DNA of 64,000 nucleotides from Clostridium sp. (GTDB taxonomy: Bacteria > Bacillota > Clostridia > Lachnospirales > Lachnospiraceae), in assembly GCA_023664385.1 (NCBI GenBank), contig JAMPFU010000014.1, positions 1 to 64,000 of the forward strand, written 5' to 3'. Positions 60,027-64,000 of this stretch are shown here, one piece after another. The position numbers were made by a program, and so were the translations under genes. The notes under the pieces were generated by a model. That model had not been told where the DNA came from. It saw only the letters and a list, made by a program, of their open reading frames with translations, and did not search any database. Each line of letters opens with the position of its first letter. Within the stretch, counting starts at the first letter, position 1.

Positions 60027-62442
60027 TCAATTAAGAGTTCCCGAAATACTTGCACCATGCGGGTCATACGAGATACTTGAGGCTGCCGTACATGCAGGAG
60101 CATCTGCCTGTTATGTAGGCGGCCATAAATTTGGTGCAAGGGCATATGCCGAAAACTTCGATAACGATTCTATACTCAGGGCAATAGAATTCACACATCT
60201 TCATGGATGTAGACTTTATCTTACCGTAAATACGCTTTTTAAGGACAATGAAATAAATATGCTCTACGATTACCTGCTTCCCCTGTATCAGCATGGGTTA
60301 GACGCAGTAATTGTGCAGGATTTTGGCGTATTTTTGTTTATAAGGAGGATGTTCCCTGACATAAAAATTCATTGCAGCACACAGATGAACATAACCTCCG
60401 TTTACGGCGCTGCACTTATGAAGCAGCAGGGAGCATCACGAATTGTTGCCGCAAGGGAATTGTCGCTGGAACGGATAAAGGAAATAAAGTCGGAGCTTGA
60501 CATTGAAATTGAAGCCTTTGTACACGGGGCAATGTGCTATTCCTACAGCGGACAGTGCCTGATGAGCTCCTTTGCAGGTACGAGAAGCGGAAACCGGGGA
60601 AGATGTGCCCAGCCATGCAGAAAAAAGTATAACGGAGAATATCTCTTATCCATGAAGGATATGTGTACATTGGAACATATCCCTGCGCTGATTGACGCAG
60701 GCATAGACTCCTTTAAAATTGAAGGCAGAATGAAAAATGAATATTATGTTGCCTCCGCAGTAAGTGCATATAGGGAATTAGCGCATGACTATGTAAACGG
60801 AGCATTTAGTGTAAAAAAAGCAAATGACCTGAAATTTAAGCTTGCAAACATATACAATAGAGGTGGATTTTGCGGCGGGTATTTTTTTACCCATAATGCA
60901 GCGGATATGATTGCAAGAAAACGTCCAAATCATCAGGGCGTGCCTATTGGCAGGCTTGTTGCGGCAGGAGAAGGAAAAACGGCTATCAGGCTTACCCAAA
61001 AGCTATATCAGCAGGATGTACTTGAGGTATTGCTTACAGACGATACGGTTCTCAATCTCACGTCGGGCGTATGCGGCGAGGCTGGCGAGGTGGTTACCTT
61101 AAATGCACCGAGAACAAGGGAGATTGTAAGGGGACAGATGATTTACCGCATAAAATCAAGATATGTTGAGAAAGAAATATCCTGCGCCGAAACAGTTAAA
61201 ATGCCTTTAAATGGGTGCCTTGAGGCAAGGCTTGGTAAAACTATATCCTTTACCGTAACATGCAATATAAATGGAGCTTGCTTTTCAGGAAGTGCAGCCG
61301 GAGACGTGGCAGAAAAATCCTTGAAGCATGGTGCAGACGCTGCTGCCATAAGGGAAAAGCTTTCCCAAGTCGGAAATACGGATTATTACTTTGAAGCCAT
61401 AGAGCTTCAAGTGGACGAGAATGCCTTTGTTCCCCATGGCGTGTTAAAGCAGCTTCGGAGAGAGGCGATAAGCAGGCTGGAGGCTGACATAATTTCATCC
61501 CATTACAGGGAGGTCTTGGAGGAAGGAAATGCCTGCCTGCAAGCTGTCAGGGAGGAAATTACTAATATAAACGGGAACTGTAATACAGCGTGTGTTCGTG
61601 ACGAAGCGGCATACGATAATCTCCATGTAAGCGTGCTCACATACGAACAGCTTTGTGCCGTTATAAAGTATGACTGCGTAAGGGCTGTCTATATGGATAT
61701 TTGTTTATTTGAAAATGCGATGGTGAAAGCGCTGATAGACAGCGGTGGTTTCGTGGATAAAAAAATATATTTATGTCTGCCTGACGTGGTGGAAAATGAC
61801 TTTAAAATTACCAAATATTTGCCAAATTCCGAGATTAGTGGTATATATATAAAAAATATTGATGGATTGGCTTCGGTGCTTACGTTTGACAAAAACCTTC
61901 TTTGCGGACTTGATTTGGTGCTTGCACCATCGGTTTACGCATATAATGGTCTGTCCAAAACCTTTCTTATGTCATTGTACGACAGGCTTAGCATGGAGCT
62001 TCCCATGGAGCTTAATCAAAATGAGCTTGAGGCTCTTACGGAAGGTATGCCTGCACATAATTACGGTATTGTCATGTATGGGCATACAAGAGTTATGCTG
62101 AGTAATCAGTGTATTAAGAAAACAACGGGTAAATGCGACCATAAGGCAGATATTACAAAAATAACCGACGAGGCGGGAAATACATTTTTTTGTTATAGTG
62201 ACTGCATGGGCTGCACAAACAGGATATATAACAGGGATGCCCTTAATCTTTTTGGGAGACTTGACCCTGACACACTGAAAAAGCTCAAGGTAAACCGTCT
62301 AAGGCTTGACTTTACGGTTGAGGATGAGAAAAGGGTAAGCGGGGTGCTTGATTATGCGGCAGACGTTTTAAAAAAGGGTAAAAGCAGTAAAAAATTAGAG
62401 TTTCCAATTACAACAGGTCATTTAAACAGAGGAGTAGAATAA
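60019..62442 (+). CDS. U32-family peptidase with DUF3656-like tail
   Basis: An 807-residue protein starting at 60019 (AAGGAAG upstream, overlapping zapA). Residues about 5-300 are a U32 domain: EILAPCGSYEILEAAVHAGAS, EAFVHGAMCYSYSGQCLMSS (the U32 signature region), GRCAQPCRKKY, SFKIEGRMKNEYYVASAV. Four or more cysteines here suggest an Fe-S or zinc site, as in tRNA/quinone hydroxylation relatives (RlhA, UbiUV, TrhP). The middle fits DUF3656; the last 80 residues hold another Cys group (CFYSDCMGCTN-like). More likely an RNA-modifying enzyme than a peptidase; substrate unknown. Confidence 0.85.
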   Translation: MINQLRVPEILAPCGSYEILEAAVHAGASACYVGGHKFGARAYAENFDNDSILRAIEFTHLHGCRLYLTVNTLFKDNEINMLYDYLLPLYQHGLDAVIVQDFGVFLFIRRMFPDIKIHCSTQMNITSVYGAALMKQQGASRIVAARELSLERIKEIKSELDIEIEAFVHGAMCYSYSGQCLMSSFAGTRSGNRGRCAQPCRKKYNGEYLLSMKDMCTLEHIPALIDAGIDSFKIEGRMKNEYYVASAVSAYRELAHDYVNGAFSVKKANDLKFKLANIYNRGGFCGGYFFTHNAADMIARKRPNHQGVPIGRLVAAGEGKTAIRLTQKLYQQDVLEVLLTDDTVLNLTSGVCGEAGEVVTLNAPRTREIVRGQMIYRIKSRYVEKEISCAETVKMPLNGCLEARLGKTISFTVTCNINGACFSGSAAGDVAEKSLKHGADAAAIREKLSQVGNTDYYFEAIELQVDENAFVPHGVLKQLRREAISRLEADIISSHYREVLEEGNACLQAVREEITNINGNCNTACVRDEAAYDNLHVSVLTYEQLCAVIKYDCVRAVYMDICLFENAMVKALIDSGGFVDKKIYLCLPDVVENDFKITKYLPNSEISGIYIKNIDGLASVLTFDKNLLCGLDLVLAPSVYAYNGLSKTFLMSLYDRLSMELPMELNQNELEALTEGMPAHNYGIVMYGHTRVMLSNQCIKKTTGKCDHKADITKITDEAGNTFFCYSDCMGCTNRIYNRDALNLFGRLDPDTLKKLKVNRLRLDFTVEDEKRVSGVLDYAADVLKKGKSSKKLEFPITTGHLNRGVE

Positions 62443-62444
62443 AC

Positions 62445-63839
62445 ATGATTAATTTAATATGTGAGGTATCAAAATATTTATGCCTTTTATTTATGGTACT
62501 TTATACGGTTAAATGCTTTTCCATAATGTCCTCAAAGGATGAGGAGGAAAACAATTCGGCTTTAAATAAGCAGATTGTTTATGTCTTTCTCATACATTTT
62601 TTCTGCTTTTTAATCTTATATTTAAGGCTGCATCAGGTAAAGATACTTGTATTTTACGGCGTTCAGATATTTGTCGCCATATTTTACATGGTGATTTTCC
62701 ATTCCATTTATAAGGAGTCCTCAAGGCTTTTGACAAATAATATGGCTTTTCTGCTTTTGGTCGGATATATCATTCTGACACGACTTAATTTTTCGCTTGC
62801 CGTAAAGCAGTTTATTCTTGCCACAGTGGGACTATTTATTACCTCGTTTATTCCTATCATAATTGTAAGGTGGAAAAAGCTGAAGGATATGGGAACGGTG
62901 TACGGCGTTGTGGGAATTTTGTTTTTGCTCACTGTTTTTATTCCAGGCATCGGTGTCGAGCAATACGGCTCAAGAAACTGGATTAGAATAGGAAGCCTGT
63001 CGCTCCAGCCGATGGAATTTGTAAAAATTCTGTTTGTATTTTTTGTTGCCTGTATGCTTGTTAAGGTAAATACCTTTAAGGATTTGTTTGTTAATGCACT
63101 GATATCTGCCGGCTTTATGGGCGTGCTTGTGCTTGAAAAGGATTTAGGTGCGGCAGTCATATTTTATATCACCTATGTTTTTCTTGTGTATCTTGCAACC
63201 TCAAGACCAATATTCCTTGTGGGAGGCGTTTCCCTCGGCGTAGGTGCGGTTCTTGCGGCATATATGCTTTTTAAGGACAGTCTTTTTGCGCACGTTATGG
63301 TTAGGGTGGAGGCATGGCGTGACCCGTTTGCACATATTGACACAGGTGGCTATCAGGTGTCCCAGTCGCTTTTTGCCATAGGAACAGGTGGCTATACAGG
63401 CTCAGGTCTTACACTTGGAAAGGCAGGCACAATTCCCGTAAGCGAAAGTGATTTCATTTTTTCGGCGATATGCGAGGAGATGGGCGTTATATTTGGACTT
63501 TGCCTGATACTTGTTATTATCAGCATTTTCTTATCCTTTGTAAATGTTGCGATGAAGTGTAGAAAGCCGTTTTATAAATATGCGGCATTCGGCTTTGCAA
63601 CAATATATATCATACAGTCGCTTTTAAATTTGGGCGGCGTAACAAAGTTTATCCCTTCCACAGGCGTTACGCTTCCACTTATAAGCTACGGTGTAAGCTC
63701 AGTTATCAGCACGCTTATTATATTCTCTATTGTTCAGGGAATATGTATAATAAATAATAAAGAGGCAGCAAAATATGAAAAAGAAAAAGCAAGAATCAGG
63801 GCAAATGCCGCTGAGCCCCGAAGAGGAATTCCTCAATAA
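62445..63839 (+). CDS. FtsW/RodA family peptidoglycan polymerase
   Basis: A 464-residue SEDS protein with about 12 membrane segments; two to four extra segments come before the usual core. Core motifs: GSRNWIRIGSLSLQPMEFVKIL, LVLEKDLGAAVIFY, DTGGYQVSQSLFAIGTGGYTGSGL and TGVTLPLISYGVSS. It polymerises glycan chains from lipid II together with a class B penicillin-binding protein, whose gene follows. RodA or FtsW cannot be separated by eye. Confidence 0.92.
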   Translation: MINLICEVSKYLCLLFMVLYTVKCFSIMSSKDEEENNSALNKQIVYVFLIHFFCFLILYLRLHQVKILVFYGVQIFVAIFYMVIFHSIYKESSRLLTNNMAFLLLVGYIILTRLNFSLAVKQFILATVGLFITSFIPIIIVRWKKLKDMGTVYGVVGILFLLTVFIPGIGVEQYGSRNWIRIGSLSLQPMEFVKILFVFFVACMLVKVNTFKDLFVNALISAGFMGVLVLEKDLGAAVIFYITYVFLVYLATSRPIFLVGGVSLGVGAVLAAYMLFKDSLFAHVMVRVEAWRDPFAHIDTGGYQVSQSLFAIGTGGYTGSGLTLGKAGTIPVSESDFIFSAICEEMGVIFGLCLILVIISIFLSFVNVAMKCRKPFYKYAAFGFATIYIIQSLLNLGGVTKFIPSTGVTLPLISYGVSSVISTLIIFSIVQGICIINNKEAAKYEKEKARIRANAAEPRRGIPQ

Positions 63840-64000
63840 GGAAAAGGAGCGGGCAAAAAACAACCGAATAAAAAACCGTCCCATACTTGTCATAACCTAT
63901 ATGATGGTTTTTGTCTTTCTGCTTTTGTTTGGATATATTATATATTTCATGCAGTTTAAGGCGGAGAGCATTATTGCCAATTCAAGAAACATACGGCAGG
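63775..64000 (+). CDS. Start of a probable penicillin-binding protein (partial)
   Basis: An ORF open to the window edge. It begins MKKKKQESGQMPLSPEEEF, has many charged residues, then one membrane segment (ILVITYMMVFVFLLLFGYIIY) followed by MQFKAESIIANSRNIRQ. The N-RNIRQ segment just after a single segment is typical of class B PBPs (YNxRN). The start at 63775 overlaps the SEDS gene by 65 bases; ATG 63805 would shorten the overlap. Partner of the upstream polymerase. Confidence 0.8.
   Translation, partial: MKKKKQESGQMPLSPEEEFLNKEKERAKNNRIKNRPILVITYMMVFVFLLLFGYIIYFMQFKAESIIANSRNIRQ

Overview
The window looks like chromosomal DNA of a low-GC Gram-positive gut anaerobe of the class Clostridia, most likely Lachnospiraceae (Roseburia/Eubacterium-like). 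Grounds: strong AGGAGG ribosome-binding sites with some TTG and GTG starts; the order rplU-prp-rpmA-obgE-yhbY-nadD-yqeK-rsfS; an L27 protein carrying the Prp-cleaved N-terminal extension; a DivIVA-family protein; and ruvAB-zapA-U32 peptidase-FtsW/RodA gene order. The assignment is inference from gene content; no database was searched.

Layout. 1-3.9 kb: an AT-rich ABC-transporter cassette (small secreted protein, two permeases, one ATPase) behind the decayed remains of a similar cassette. 3.9-9.6 kb: a conserved ribosome-assembly and NAD block with a promoter and leader before rplU, ending in an HD-GYP protein. 9.6-16 kb: a MIF-like tautomerase, an anchored GH5 glucanase, gpmI, mscL with a zinc ribbon, and eno, separated by two very large palindromic intergenic elements. 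16-23 kb: a PocR-sensor pseudo-kinase, an EAL protein, secG, rnr, smpB and ssrA (tmRNA). 23-25 kb: a PIN/AbrB toxin-antitoxin pair and an overlapping pair with a HipA-like kinase. 25-33 kb: a LytTR/GHKL two-component system behind a likely LytTR operator, followed by a 1993-residue repetitive surface protein. 33-41 kb: lipoproteins, a DUF3137-like protein, a YprB-type exonuclease, an XRE regulator, and an Rpn-family nuclease flanked by 66-bp direct repeats. 41-49 kb: an accessory island of poorly characterised genes (SpoVK/CbxX-type AAA+ ATPase, WYL regulator, four unknown proteins, a P-loop kinase with zinc ribbon), with two promoters sharing one palindromic operator at identical spacing. 49-57 kb: a sulfur block (metNIQ, gshA, class II amidotransferase, cysK, Rrf2/CymR regulator, mnmA) preceded by a Cys-Cys-Cys leader peptide and terminator that read as a cysteine attenuator. 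57-64 kb: divIVA-like, ruvA, ruvB, zapA, a U32 peptidase, an FtsW/RodA protein and the start of a likely penicillin-binding protein.

The main candidates for undescribed biology are the cysteine attenuator at 49.1-49.4 kb, the co-regulated AAA+/WYL island at 41-49 kb, the two families of long palindromic or modular intergenic repeats, and the LytTR-controlled giant surface protein. Positions of domains and motifs were read by eye; nothing was aligned by computer.
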